64,000 bases of DNA, from the NCBI GenBank assembly GCA_012103325.1, contig WLWY01000018.1, positions 16,035-80,034 on the forward strand, in the 5' to 3' direction. Below the pieces are notes generated by a model that worked only from the letters and a program-made list of their open reading frames with translations, ran no database searches and was not told the DNA's origin. A program made the position numbers and the translations under genes. Each line of letters begins with the position of its first letter. The first letter of the stretch is position 1. Below are positions 42,859 through 50,595 of the stretch, one piece after another. Source of the DNA: Alphaproteobacteria bacterium (GTDB lineage: Bacteria > Pseudomonadota > Alphaproteobacteria > UBA8366 > GCA-2717185).

Positions 42859-43275
42859 ATGGCGATTCGGAATATGGCGAGAAGCCGCGTTTATCGACGG
42901 CGTTGGGTGGCGATCGTCGCCTCACTCGCGCTGATTCTGCAATCGCTCCTTGCGGCCGACCTGATGGCGGCAGTCGCGACCGGCAGCGGGAGCGATTTCC
43001 GGACCATAATGATCTGTACCGGCGACGGTTATCGGCAGATTACACTCGACGCGAACAACAACCCGGTCGCGCCGCTGACAAATGGCGAGGCAGACGACTG
43101 CCCCGTTTGCGTTCTCGCATCCAGCTATCCGCTTTCCCTGCCAGCGGCCCTGCGCGTGTCATTCGAAACAGCGCCCTGCGTCAACCTTTCGCCGTTTGAT
43201 TTACAGACAAACGCGATTGGTTGGGCCTCTTACGCTCGCTACGGCCGCGGTCCACCGCTCTCAATCCGGCTTTAG
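42859..43275 (+). CDS. DUF2946-like periplasmic protein, possible copper-associated
   Basis: A 138-residue protein with a signal-anchor (VAIVASLALILQSLLAADLMA) and two Cys features: MICTGDGYRQI and ADDCPVCVLASSYPL (C-P-x-C). This layout matches DUF2946 proteins, which are often linked to copper loci. It is followed by PCuAC, 118 bases later, and is probably co-regulated with it. The function is unproven. Confidence 0.75.
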   Translation: MAIRNMARSRVYRRRWVAIVASLALILQSLLAADLMAAVATGSGSDFRTIMICTGDGYRQITLDANNNPVAPLTNGEADDCPVCVLASSYPLSLPAALRVSFETAPCVNLSPFDLQTNAIGWASYARYGRGPPLSIRL

Positions 43276-43393
43276 AGAACGCGTTTTCCGCACCGCCGAA
43301 GACTTAAAACTGGCGTGCCCTTCCCAGCAATCGAATACCGGACGTTCGTGGCGGCGGCCTATGCCAAACCGCACACCGAACGGGAGACATACA

Positions 43394-43876
43394 ATGAACC
43401 TGTTGAAATTCGTCGCCATAGCGGCAGCCGTCGCGACAACCTTTGCCACCACGACCTTTGCCGAGACCTATAAGGTCGGCGACCTGATGATCGAAGGCGC
43501 TTGGGCGCGGCCGTCGATCGGCAAGACCGGCAACAGCGCCGCCTATATGACGATCACAAACACCGGCGGCACAGCAGACAAGTTGATTGCCGTTTCAACG
43601 CCGCGCGCCGGCAAGGCGCAACTGCACACGCACATCCGTGACAAGGACATCATGCGGATGCGCCATGTCAAAGATGGGATTCCAGTTCCCGAGAAAGGCA
43701 TGGCCGCGCTCAAGCCAGGTGGTTATCACGTCATGCTGATGCGCCTGCAAACGCCGATCAAGAAGGGCGAGCAAATCCCGCTCACCCTGACGTTCGAGCG
43801 TTCGGGCGACATTACGATCCAAGCGAATGTGCAAATGAAACCGGGAATGAAGGACGGTATGCATAAACACAAATAG
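43394..43876 (+). CDS. Copper chaperone PCuA(C)
   Basis: A 160-residue secreted copper chaperone for cytochrome oxidase assembly. The signal peptide FVAIAAAVATTFATTTFA is followed by a cupredoxin-like domain; the copper ligands His and Met are seen in LHTHIRDKDIMRMRHV and in GGYHVMLMRL (H-x10-M-x21-H-x-M pattern). A Met/His-rich tail (MKPGMKDGMHKHK) could bind extra copper. CGGGAGACATACA precedes the ATG. Confidence 0.92.
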   Translation: MNLLKFVAIAAAVATTFATTTFAETYKVGDLMIEGAWARPSIGKTGNSAAYMTITNTGGTADKLIAVSTPRAGKAQLHTHIRDKDIMRMRHVKDGIPVPEKGMAALKPGGYHVMLMRLQTPIKKGEQIPLTLTFERSGDITIQANVQMKPGMKDGMHKHK

Positions 43877-43996
43877 ACGTCATGGGTGCTTGGCCACACC
43901 GGCTCACCGCCCGCCCGGATGCGATCACCTGCTAATCCGCCGAATCTCCTCGGCAGTGACATATTCGTGTACCGAAAATCTTCCAGCCCTTGAAGC

Positions 43997-45034
43997 TCAC
44001 TTCTTCAACAACCCCATCGTTTTCATGAACGCGACGTGAGAATCGTAGGCTTCCTTCGCGAGAGGACTCTTGTTACCGATATTTTTCCATACACCTTGTG
44101 CGATCGCACGAAGCCTGTCTCGTTCCTCTTGTGACCAGCTAACAACTCTCACGCCAGGCGTGCCGGTACCGTCCCGGTCGGCCTCAACCAATTTGTGGTC
44201 CTGCAAATCGACAGCTCGGCTCATATCGGTCCATGCCGCGTAATACCAAGTCTCAAGCGCGGCTTGTCCGTTCGGACCTATTTGATCCCAGATACTTTTC
44301 TTGATGACGAACTGCTGCACGATCATTGAGTGAATGCCGGGATAGATCGGAAATTTGGCGATCCTGTTGAACCCAAGCGCGGTATTGTTGGTGTAGGAAC
44401 TGGCGTCCGCTGCATCCACGACCTTGTTTTCCAACGCTGCGGACAGTTCGTGGAAAGGAATCGATTTCGGTTTGGCGCCAATACGGCGAAACACTTCTGC
44501 CGCCATGCCTGCAGGCGAACGAATTTTCACGCCTTGGAAGTCGTAGACAGACTTAATCGGCCGCCTAGAGACAAAGGCCTCCATTATAATCGGTCCGGCG
44601 CCTACGACGTGGAGCTGACCGGGATAGACCTTGTCCCATGACTTTTGCAGCAATTCGACGCCGCCTCCGAAGCGGAAAAACATCTGCTTTTGTTCCGGCG
44701 AGTCGTATCCGGCCGTCAAATCGCCGAGAACCCCAAAGACCGGATCGCGGTCGGCAAAATAGGCAACAGCGTTGAGGTCCCCTTGAAGAACACCGGCGAT
44801 AATAGCCTGTGGCGTTTCCCGATGAGGTACAACAGAACTACTTGGGCGGATATCAACCCTGAGATTGCCGTACGTCATGGCCTCAAGCTTTGAAACCCAG
44901 GTCTTGTTCAGATAGTTGAGCGCAAAACTACCCTCGGCATTTGATGCCTGTAACTTGAGTACTGTCTGGGCGCCGACTGTATTCGCCACGAAAAGAGCCG
45001 CAGCAGCGACGGCGCCAATCAGGAAGCGTTTCAT
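43997..45034 (-). CDS. TRAP transporter substrate-binding protein DctP
   Basis: A 345-residue periplasmic binding protein with signal peptide (FLIGAVAAAALFVANTVGA). Family marks: VVPHRETPQAIIAGVLQGDLNAVAYFA, GVKIRSPAGMAAEVFRRIGAKP (the Arg that binds the substrate carboxylate) and ALENKVVDAADASSYTNNTALGFNRIAKFPIYPGIH. GGAAGGACATC precedes the ATG at 45034. It is an orphan: no DctQ or DctM membrane subunits are adjacent, so it must work with a distant transporter. Its gene lies divergent to the internally duplicated unknown gene; the 219-base gap between them (45035-45253) shows no further gene. Confidence 0.9.
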   Translation of the reverse strand: MKRFLIGAVAAAALFVANTVGAQTVLKLQASNAEGSFALNYLNKTWVSKLEAMTYGNLRVDIRPSSSVVPHRETPQAIIAGVLQGDLNAVAYFADRDPVFGVLGDLTAGYDSPEQKQMFFRFGGGVELLQKSWDKVYPGQLHVVGAGPIIMEAFVSRRPIKSVYDFQGVKIRSPAGMAAEVFRRIGAKPKSIPFHELSAALENKVVDAADASSYTNNTALGFNRIAKFPIYPGIHSMIVQQFVIKKSIWDQIGPNGQAALETWYYAAWTDMSRAVDLQDHKLVEADRDGTGTPGVRVVSWSQEERDRLRAIAQGVWKNIGNKSPLAKEAYDSHVAFMKTMGLLKK

Positions 45035-45253
45035 GATGTCCTTCCTCTTCATATTCAAACAGCCACCTCTTCTTGACCCTTTGAGTAGACCGATGAAATA
45101 GCCATAGGTCAATGTCGTCAGCCACCACATTTATAGGGCATATTGCTGTAGAGCAGCGCAGCAGCGTAGACGGTTGCTTGCCATGCCTGGCGGTTGATAC
45201 TCTTGCCCGCAACATCGACACATTCGTCGCCAGCAACCGTTCGGGAGGTCTTC

Positions 45254-46081
45254 ATGGCCAAAGGAATCACCAAGATTGAAGCCGGAACAATTACGTTCAC
45301 CGTGCGCCAGGAACAATGGGACGCTAATATTCATAACCACGCCGATCAGGGCGTCATCATCGATGTCGAAGGACAGATCGACGGCACGGAAACAGCGCTG
45401 CTGCGCTTTACCTGCTTCGATATCGAGCGCAGCTACACCTATGCACCCGAAGGCAGGAACAAGATCTGCCGAATGGATCCGATCGTCGACGGCAACCCGA
45501 TCGGCTGGACCGTGAAACAGCTCCGCAATCACCTACCGGAAATGCTAACCGCAGCAGGATACGAAGCGATCGCTGAGGCGGTCGATACCCAGTTGGTATC
45601 GCAAAAGCTGGACGAGGTGGACATCATCGCCCGCGAGAAGTTCATCAATGGCCGCCGGCTGGTGAAGCACAACCGGGGCACCGATATGTTCGAAGCGGGG
45701 ATTATCCGATTCGGGCTCGAAATGCGGACCCTGGGCGCGGATGGCGGGCTGGCGATCCACGTACTGACCGATCTGGCCGGCACGCCGACCGCGTCCTATG
45801 CCGAAGAAACCGAGGTGCTGGCCTTCGACTGTTTCCGCAAAGCCCCGCATTATCACTACGGCCCGCGCAACAAAAACCATCGGGTCTATTTCGACAAGAC
45901 TATCGTCAAGGACCCGTTGGAATGGACCTTGGGGGTATTCAAGGCGCGCAAGCTTTCGCAAATGATCGCCGCGGCTGGCTATCCCGGTGTTGCCGCGGAC
46001 GTCGATGAAGATTTGATTGCGTCGCTCATCCCCTCCATCGAGGCGAAAGCGCGTGAAATGCAGCCGAAGACTGCCGGTTGA
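45254..46081 (+). CDS. Unknown protein with internal duplication, 275 aa
   Basis: Not recognised as a named family. The halves share a repeated module of about 120 residues: the first half has TALLRFTCFDIERSYTYAPEG, ...NPIGWTVKQLRNHLPEMLTAAGYEAIAEAVD; the second has TEVLAFDCFRKAPHYHYGP, ...DPLEWTLGVFKARKLSQMIAAAGYPGVAADVD. Residues in matched positions (F-x-C-F; P-x-W-T; AAGY; the VD ending) show tandem duplication of one beta-rich-then-helical domain. No signal peptide; probably cytosolic. GGGAGG precedes the ATG at 45254. Divergent from the DctP gene, which may hint at regulation or metabolism of its ligand. Confidence 0.75.
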   Translation: MAKGITKIEAGTITFTVRQEQWDANIHNHADQGVIIDVEGQIDGTETALLRFTCFDIERSYTYAPEGRNKICRMDPIVDGNPIGWTVKQLRNHLPEMLTAAGYEAIAEAVDTQLVSQKLDEVDIIAREKFINGRRLVKHNRGTDMFEAGIIRFGLEMRTLGADGGLAIHVLTDLAGTPTASYAEETEVLAFDCFRKAPHYHYGPRNKNHRVYFDKTIVKDPLEWTLGVFKARKLSQMIAAAGYPGVAADVDEDLIASLIPSIEAKAREMQPKTAG

Positions 46082-46181
46082 ACGAGACGCACACTGGAAA
46101 CTAGCTTCGGCTTACCTATCTCGCGCTGCTGCTGGCATCGCCTGAAGCGTATGTGCAAAACTGCGGCGACCTCGGGGACTG

Positions 46182-46826
46182 CTAACGCGTGGACCCGTCC
46201 AAGTCATTTGCGGACACCACCAGTTCAGCCATCGTGTCGTCCCCCTGCGCCCGGAGACCATTAACGACACCGAGCGCGTCGTTCACCGATTTGTTCTGAC
46301 TCATTTTCCATTTGCCTTCGAGACGCGTGATCGGAATCTCGATACCGACAATCGCGCGGGCCATACCATCGATGAAACCATCCGGTGCATCGTCGATCTT
46401 CCACGGCACGGCATAAGGGCTTTCGAAATGGTCCGTCATTGCCGCCAAATGCGTCTTCAGTTTTTCCGGATCCTCGTACGTCTCCGCCATGCCGTAGGCA
46501 TGTATCGCCACGTAATTCCATGTCGGCACAGCCTTCCCAGTTTGGTGCTTCGACGGATACCAGTTCGGTGTGATGTAGCCTTGTTGCCCTTGAAATATCA
46601 GCAGCACCTCTTTGCCCGCCGTGATCAGGTCGGCATGCGGATTTGCTCGCGCGAAATGACATCGGATGACGCCATACGGTCCCGCATTCGAATCCAGTTC
46701 GATCGGCACATGCGTCGCGACGATGCCGTCTGGCCCTTGTCCGACAACGGCCGCGGCGCCAATCTTCCGCATCGTCGTGTGCAGCACGCCAATGTCGTCT
46801 TCACGGTTATCTGCGGGTACGTACAT
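46182..46826 (-). CDS. FMN-binding split-barrel, PaiB-family protein
   Basis: A 214-residue PaiB/FMN-binding negative regulator-like protein. YVPADNREDDIGVLHTTMRKIG begins the split barrel; GYITPNWYPSKHQTGKAVPTWNYVAIHAYG is the family hallmark. PaiB members bind FMN or related cofactors, and some have been linked to protease or sporulation control in Bacillus; the role in proteobacteria is unclear. The start at 46826 is 71 bases from the palindromic element at 46898. Confidence 0.88.
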   Translation of the reverse strand: MYVPADNREDDIGVLHTTMRKIGAAAVVGQGPDGIVATHVPIELDSNAGPYGVIRCHFARANPHADLITAGKEVLLIFQGQQGYITPNWYPSKHQTGKAVPTWNYVAIHAYGMAETYEDPEKLKTHLAAMTDHFESPYAVPWKIDDAPDGFIDGMARAIVGIEIPITRLEGKWKMSQNKSVNDALGVVNGLRAQGDDTMAELVVSANDLDGSTR

Positions 46827-47294
46827 TTTCCAGGTCCCACTTCAGAGGTGCGATAATTCGATATTTACGCGACGAAATATATTCCGAACAAGCGCTCATA
46901 CCAAGGAGCGCTGATAGTGACCCCTAGAAACGGGTTATCCAGGTTTTCGGCAAGGAGCGTGCGGCGCGGTGATGCGGTGCATCGGAAGCCGGGCGCGACG
47001 CTGTCCGAAAGCCTGGATAACCCGCCCTTCGGGTCGCGCATGCGGCCCGTCGGAGGGCGTCGGAACGGCTTGACGATGCACCACATCGCCGGCGCCGCCC
47101 CTCCTACCCGACGGGCCGCATGCGCGATCTCTATGGGTCACTATCAACGCTCCTTGGTATTAGGCAAGCCAAAGCAGCCTAACGATACACAGTACCGGAT
47201 CCGTTGAAGCCGGCTGGCTTCCCGCGACATGGTTTGCGCTTCAATTGTTTCGTCGTATTCTTGACAGCGTTGGTCTAATGCTTCGGAGAAGCCC
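46827..47294. other. 468-base divergent intergenic region containing palindromic element
   Basis: Lies between the PaiB-like gene (leftward) and a TauD gene (rightward). It contains the 263-bp palindromic element at 46898-47160 and otherwise promoter DNA: 46827-46897 upstream of PaiB and 47161-47294 upstream of TauD. No convincing open frame with a ribosome binding site exists here on either strand; frames that appear are fragments of the palindrome. Confidence 0.6.
46898..47160. mobile_element. 263-bp structured palindromic element (MITE-like, or structured RNA)
   Basis: Terminal inverted repeats of 26 bases, beginning ATACCAAGGAGCG (left 46898-46923, right 47135-47160), match 25 of 26. Inside, arm b (46931-46950) pairs with b' (47005-47024) at 19 of 20 positions, and arm d (47036-47053) pairs perfectly with d' (47108-47125). 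The loop of the first hairpin (46961-46984) is in turn complementary to the loop of the second (47074-47098), allowing a loop-loop pairing. A tight central hairpin ACCCG-CCCTT-CGGGT lies at 47020-47034. The tip sequence CAAGGAGCG recurs at 46951-46959. TA at the outer edges could be a duplicated TA target, as used by IS630/Tc1-type transposases; no transposase is present. Confidence 0.7.
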
Positions 47295-48179
47295 GTGAGC
47301 GCAAATAAAGCCACACTCGAACTGAGACCGGAATGTGGGCCGATCGGTTCAGAGATTGCAGGAATCGATCTCTCGGCACCCTTAGACGGCGATACCTTCA
47401 ACGAGATCGAAGTCGCTCTTTGGCGCTACGCGGTCGTCGTCATCCGCGACAGCAATCTGATGCCGGCGCAACTCGCGGCATTTTCGCGCCGGTTCGGACG
47501 CCCGCAGGTCAACGTCCGTGCCGAAGCCACCAATGCCGAGACGCCGGAAGTATTCTGGATTTCGAACATCACCGAAGACGGCAAACCGGTTGGATCGCAT
47601 GACGCAGGACGTTATTGGCATTCGGATCTTTGCTATCTGGAAACGCCGAGCAAGATGACTTTGCTGAATGCGATCGAAGTACCGGAACGGGACGGTGAAA
47701 CCTTCGGCGATACGCAATTCGCATCCGCAACCGCCGCCTATGATGCGCTTCCCGATGATATGAAGGCGCGGCTCGACGGGCTAACAGCGGCGAACGGTTA
47801 TCGCTATATGTGGAACAAGAAAGCCCGAGAATTTGGGTTGCGCCCCGTACTCACCGAGGAGGAATTACAGAAATATCCACCCGACGCAGTGCATCCCATC
47901 GTCCGGAAACACCCGGTCACAGACCGAAAGTGCCTATTCGTTTGCGAGGGGTATACGCATCGCATCGTCAATTTGCCGGAAGCCGAAAGCGATACCCTGC
48001 TGCAAGAACTCTTCGCACATCTCGCGAATCCCGCATTCCACTACCGGCACAAATGGCGTGTCGGCGACCTGCTGATGTGGGACAATTGCGCCGTTCAGCA
48101 CAAGGCGACAAACGATTATGAGCTGCCGCTGCGACGACTCATGCAACGCTGCACGATAGAAGGGCCCGTTCTGGCCTGA
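47295..48179 (+). CDS. TauD/TfdA family 2-oxoglutarate dioxygenase (second copy)
   Basis: A 294-residue iron/2-oxoglutarate oxygenase. Iron ligands in RYWHSDLCYLETPSKMTL (HSD) and in LLMWDNCAVQHKATNDYELPLRRLMQRC (His, then Arg). It is only distantly similar to the TauD at 40694-41560, so it likely has a different substrate. Starts at GTG 47295 preceded by CGGAGAA. It is followed by an NHL-repeat protein 18 bases downstream, and its upstream region includes the palindromic element. Confidence 0.9.
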   Translation: MSANKATLELRPECGPIGSEIAGIDLSAPLDGDTFNEIEVALWRYAVVVIRDSNLMPAQLAAFSRRFGRPQVNVRAEATNAETPEVFWISNITEDGKPVGSHDAGRYWHSDLCYLETPSKMTLLNAIEVPERDGETFGDTQFASATAAYDALPDDMKARLDGLTAANGYRYMWNKKAREFGLRPVLTEEELQKYPPDAVHPIVRKHPVTDRKCLFVCEGYTHRIVNLPEAESDTLLQELFAHLANPAFHYRHKWRVGDLLMWDNCAVQHKATNDYELPLRRLMQRCTIEGPVLA

Positions 48180-48197
48180 GCCTTTGATAGGACACTC

Positions 48198-49040
48198 ATG
48201 CTACGAAAATTCCTTGTCCTTGCCGTATTTTTGCTGCCGTTCAGTGCGGCGGCATTCGATCTTGAATTCGTCGCGGCCTCACCGGAGATCTATGCCGAGC
48301 CGCATGATCTCGTCCTGTCACCCGACGGCCGTTATTTGTATGTGGCTGACAATGGCAACGACCGGATCGCCGTCCTCGACCCGAAGACACTGGAACTCCT
48401 CGGCACGTTCGGCGAAGGCGAAGTCGGCGCGCCGCACGATGCCGCGTTCGATGCGCGCGGCCGCCTACTCGTTGCGGATACGGACAACAGCCGCATTACG
48501 ATCTACGCGGTAAATGGCCCGAAAGGCAAACTGGTTGGTGAGCTGACGGGCAGCATCAGCCGCCCCGAAGGCGTGGCTGTCCATCCGAACGGCCGTGTCT
48601 ACGCAACGGGCGCCAGTTCAGGCAATATCGAAGCCTTCGAAAACGGCAAGCCCGTCGCGGAGGCCGATGGATTGTCGTCGCCGCACGATGTCGCGGTCGC
48701 ATCGGATGGCACGATTTGGATCGCCGACGCCAGCAATGACCGATTGGTTCAGATGACGGAGGATTTAAAGGTTCTCCGCACCGTCGGCGGAGACGCCTTC
48801 GACTTCAACGGTCCACGCTATCTCGATTTTGACAACCAAGGGCGGCTCTATGTCGCCGACAAATACACCCACCAGATCAAGGTACTCGCGCCGGACACCT
48901 CACTCATATTGACGCTTGGCGGCAGCGGAAAAGGGCCAGGAAAGTTCGACCGTCCCGAAGGCGTCGCCATCGATGGCAAGAACGTCTGGTTTTCGGACAC
49001 TTACAACGACCGCATCGTTCGTTACCGCATCATCGAGTGA
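48198..49040 (+). CDS. Exported NHL-repeat beta-propeller protein
   Basis: A 280-residue secreted protein. A signal peptide MLRKFLVLAVFLLPFSAAAF is followed by six NHL-type repeats, each with the pattern Dxxxr-iyVaDxxNdRI (for example LVLSPDGRYLYVADNGNDRIAVLD, RLLVADTDNSRITIY, GRLYVADKYTHQIKVL, VWFSDTYNDRIVRYR). This forms a beta-propeller, probably a ligand-binding or lactonase-like scaffold in the periplasm. No catalytic metal site was identified. Between TauD and an aspartic protease gene. Confidence 0.85.
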   Translation: MLRKFLVLAVFLLPFSAAAFDLEFVAASPEIYAEPHDLVLSPDGRYLYVADNGNDRIAVLDPKTLELLGTFGEGEVGAPHDAAFDARGRLLVADTDNSRITIYAVNGPKGKLVGELTGSISRPEGVAVHPNGRVYATGASSGNIEAFENGKPVAEADGLSSPHDVAVASDGTIWIADASNDRLVQMTEDLKVLRTVGGDAFDFNGPRYLDFDNQGRLYVADKYTHQIKVLAPDTSLILTLGGSGKGPGKFDRPEGVAIDGKNVWFSDTYNDRIVRYRIIE

Positions 49041-49089
49041 GTCGCGGCATTTCCGTGAATTCTGCCCTACATCCCCCATATAGTAGCGC

Positions 49090-49818
49090 ATGAACGACGC
49101 ACAGGAACCTTGGGGCGAAGACCCGAAACCGCGGCGCAAACTTCCCATGTTCTGGCTGTTTGCGATCGCCATAGCAGGGATCGTTGCACTACTGATATGG
49201 CGCTTCCCAACCGCCCTGGACGCGCAGGGCGGCTGGGCGAACCTCGTTTACCTTCTTGCCTTCCTGATCCTTATCGCCGGCGGCTTCTTTCACAAGGGAA
49301 TCCGAGCGCGCCAGATTCTCCAATATTCGATGATTTGGATCGGTTTCGCCGGCGTTGTCGGGCTCGGTTATGCCTATCGCTTCGAATTGGCCACGGTCAA
49401 AGACCGCGTCCTTGGCGAACTTATTCCCGGCGCCGGCGTCCGCACTGCCGGCGGCGAAATTCAGTTTCGGGCCGACGCGAGCGGCCATTACGTCGTCGAG
49501 GCGCTGATCGACGGAACGTCCGTCCGCTTTCTCGTCGACACCGGGGCGAGCGACGTCGTGCTGTCGCCAAGAGATGCTGAGCGCATTGGGTACGACATCA
49601 CCCGGTTGGATTTTTCGCGCCAGTACCGAACCGCAAATGGCATCGTGAAAGGGGCGCCCATAAACCTTCCGAGTGTCCGCGTCGGTCCCATCCATATCCC
49701 CAATGTGGCAGGATCCGTAAACGGCGCGCCGCTCGACGCCTCCCTGCTTGGCATGTCCTTTCTCGAACGGCTGACCAGCTATCGCGTGGAAAACGGCACC
49801 CTGATCCTGCGGCAATAG
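49090..49818 (+). CDS. Membrane-anchored retropepsin-like aspartic protease (TIGR02281 type)
   Basis: A 242-residue protein. A cytosolic start, TM segments at about 18-35, 48-65 and 78-95, then a periplasmic retropepsin domain: RFLVDTGASDVVLS holds the catalytic Asp (D-T-G), YEV-like flap residues follow, and NGAPLDASLLGMSFLERL is the matching hydrophobic C-terminal strand (A-x-x-L-G-M-x-F-L). The family (clan AA) is widely present in alphaproteobacteria; targets are unknown. Ends before the TetR operator O1. Confidence 0.87.
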   Translation: MNDAQEPWGEDPKPRRKLPMFWLFAIAIAGIVALLIWRFPTALDAQGGWANLVYLLAFLILIAGGFFHKGIRARQILQYSMIWIGFAGVVGLGYAYRFELATVKDRVLGELIPGAGVRTAGGEIQFRADASGHYVVEALIDGTSVRFLVDTGASDVVLSPRDAERIGYDITRLDFSRQYRTANGIVKGAPINLPSVRVGPIHIPNVAGSVNGAPLDASLLGMSFLERLTSYRVENGTLILRQ

Positions 49819-49852
49819 CGCTATTTCCTCGGGGCTATTTGACCCGCGAAAA

Positions 49853-49868
49853 CAGAATTTCTATTCTG
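49853..49868. promoter_or_regulatory. TetR operator O1
   Basis: CAGAAT-TTCT-ATTCTG, a 16-base palindrome directly before the TetR gene (ATG at 49874). Same core as O2 and O3, so probably the site for autorepression. Confidence 0.75.
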
Positions 49869-49873
49869 ATAAC

Positions 49874-50464
49874 ATGGCTAGAATGAGAGAGTTCGACCCC
49901 GAAGAGGCCATCGAAAGCGCCATGCAGGTCTTTTGGCGCGGCGGCTATGGCGACACGACGATGGAAGACATCGTCGCCGAATCTGGCGTCAGCCGCTACG
50001 GACTCTATGGCACGTTCGGCAATAAGAAAGATCTGCTCGTCGCGGCGATGCGCCATTACGAGCAAAAGATGTCCGACCTGGTATTGTCGGATCTGCGTAA
50101 GCCTGACGCTGGCCGCGCTGAAATCATCGGGCACTGGGCCGCCATGCGCAAACACGCAGAGGACCCGGATTTCTGTAATGGCTGTCTGATCGTAAACGTC
50201 GCCGCAGAGGTCGCACCACACGATCCGGACATTGCTGCCGAGGTGCGGCAGTTCGACAAAGATCGTACAGCGCTATTTGCCGCAGCGATCCGTAACGGCC
50301 AGAAAGCAGGGGAGATCCCCGCCGATGTAAATCCCGAAGGAGCCGGGAAAATGCTCGTCGCCTTGTCACATGGCGGAGCATTGATGATTCGAGCGGGGAC
50401 TAAACCAAGCGAACTCGAGGGCGCTATCGAAGCCGGCCTTTATTTTCTTCGACGATCGGAATAA
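49874..50464 (+). CDS. TetR-family transcriptional regulator of the RND operon
   Basis: A 196-residue TetR regulator. Helix-turn-helix in the N-terminal 50 residues: TTMEDIVAESGVSRYGLYGTFGNKKDLLVAAM. The C-terminal ligand domain is variable, with FCNGCLIVNVAAEVAPHDPD typical of the AcrR-like/TetR_C_16-type group. Its ATG lies five bases after O1, and two further copies of the operator lie between its stop and the RND gene, so it very likely represses itself and the exporter operon until an effector binds. Confidence 0.92.
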   Translation: MARMREFDPEEAIESAMQVFWRGGYGDTTMEDIVAESGVSRYGLYGTFGNKKDLLVAAMRHYEQKMSDLVLSDLRKPDAGRAEIIGHWAAMRKHAEDPDFCNGCLIVNVAAEVAPHDPDIAAEVRQFDKDRTALFAAAIRNGQKAGEIPADVNPEGAGKMLVALSHGGALMIRAGTKPSELEGAIEAGLYFLRRSE

Positions 50465-50474
50465 TTCGATTGAC

Positions 50475-50506
50475 AACAATATCAGAATACATATTCTGAT
50501 ATTGTT
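50475..50506. promoter_or_regulatory. TetR operator O2 (32-base near-perfect palindrome)
   Basis: Two 15-base arms, AACAATATCAGAATA (50475-50489) and TATTCTGATATTGTT (50492-50506), around a two-base centre. The 16-base core CAGAAT-ACAT-ATTCTG (50483-50498) matches O1. It lies 11 bases after the tetR stop. Confidence 0.8.
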
Positions 50507-50545
50507 GGTAGTGAACGACGAAAGCCTTTGGGCGATTTTTTTTGC

Positions 50546-50575
50546 GCATTTACAGAATGATCGTTCTGTAAATGC
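50546..50575. promoter_or_regulatory. TetR operator O3 before the RND exporter gene
   Basis: A 30-base palindrome with core CAGAAT-GATC-GTTCTG (50553-50568) and 12-base outer arms GCATTTACAGAA and TTCTGTAAATGC. It lies 20 bases before the RND start codon, right for blocking transcription. Confidence 0.8.
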
Positions 50576-50595
50576 GTTCTTTGGGAGCAAGAAGC

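Noticed and set aside
46917..47207. Open frames within the 263-bp palindrome
   Set aside because: They are produced by the repeated arms; low complexity and no convincing starts.
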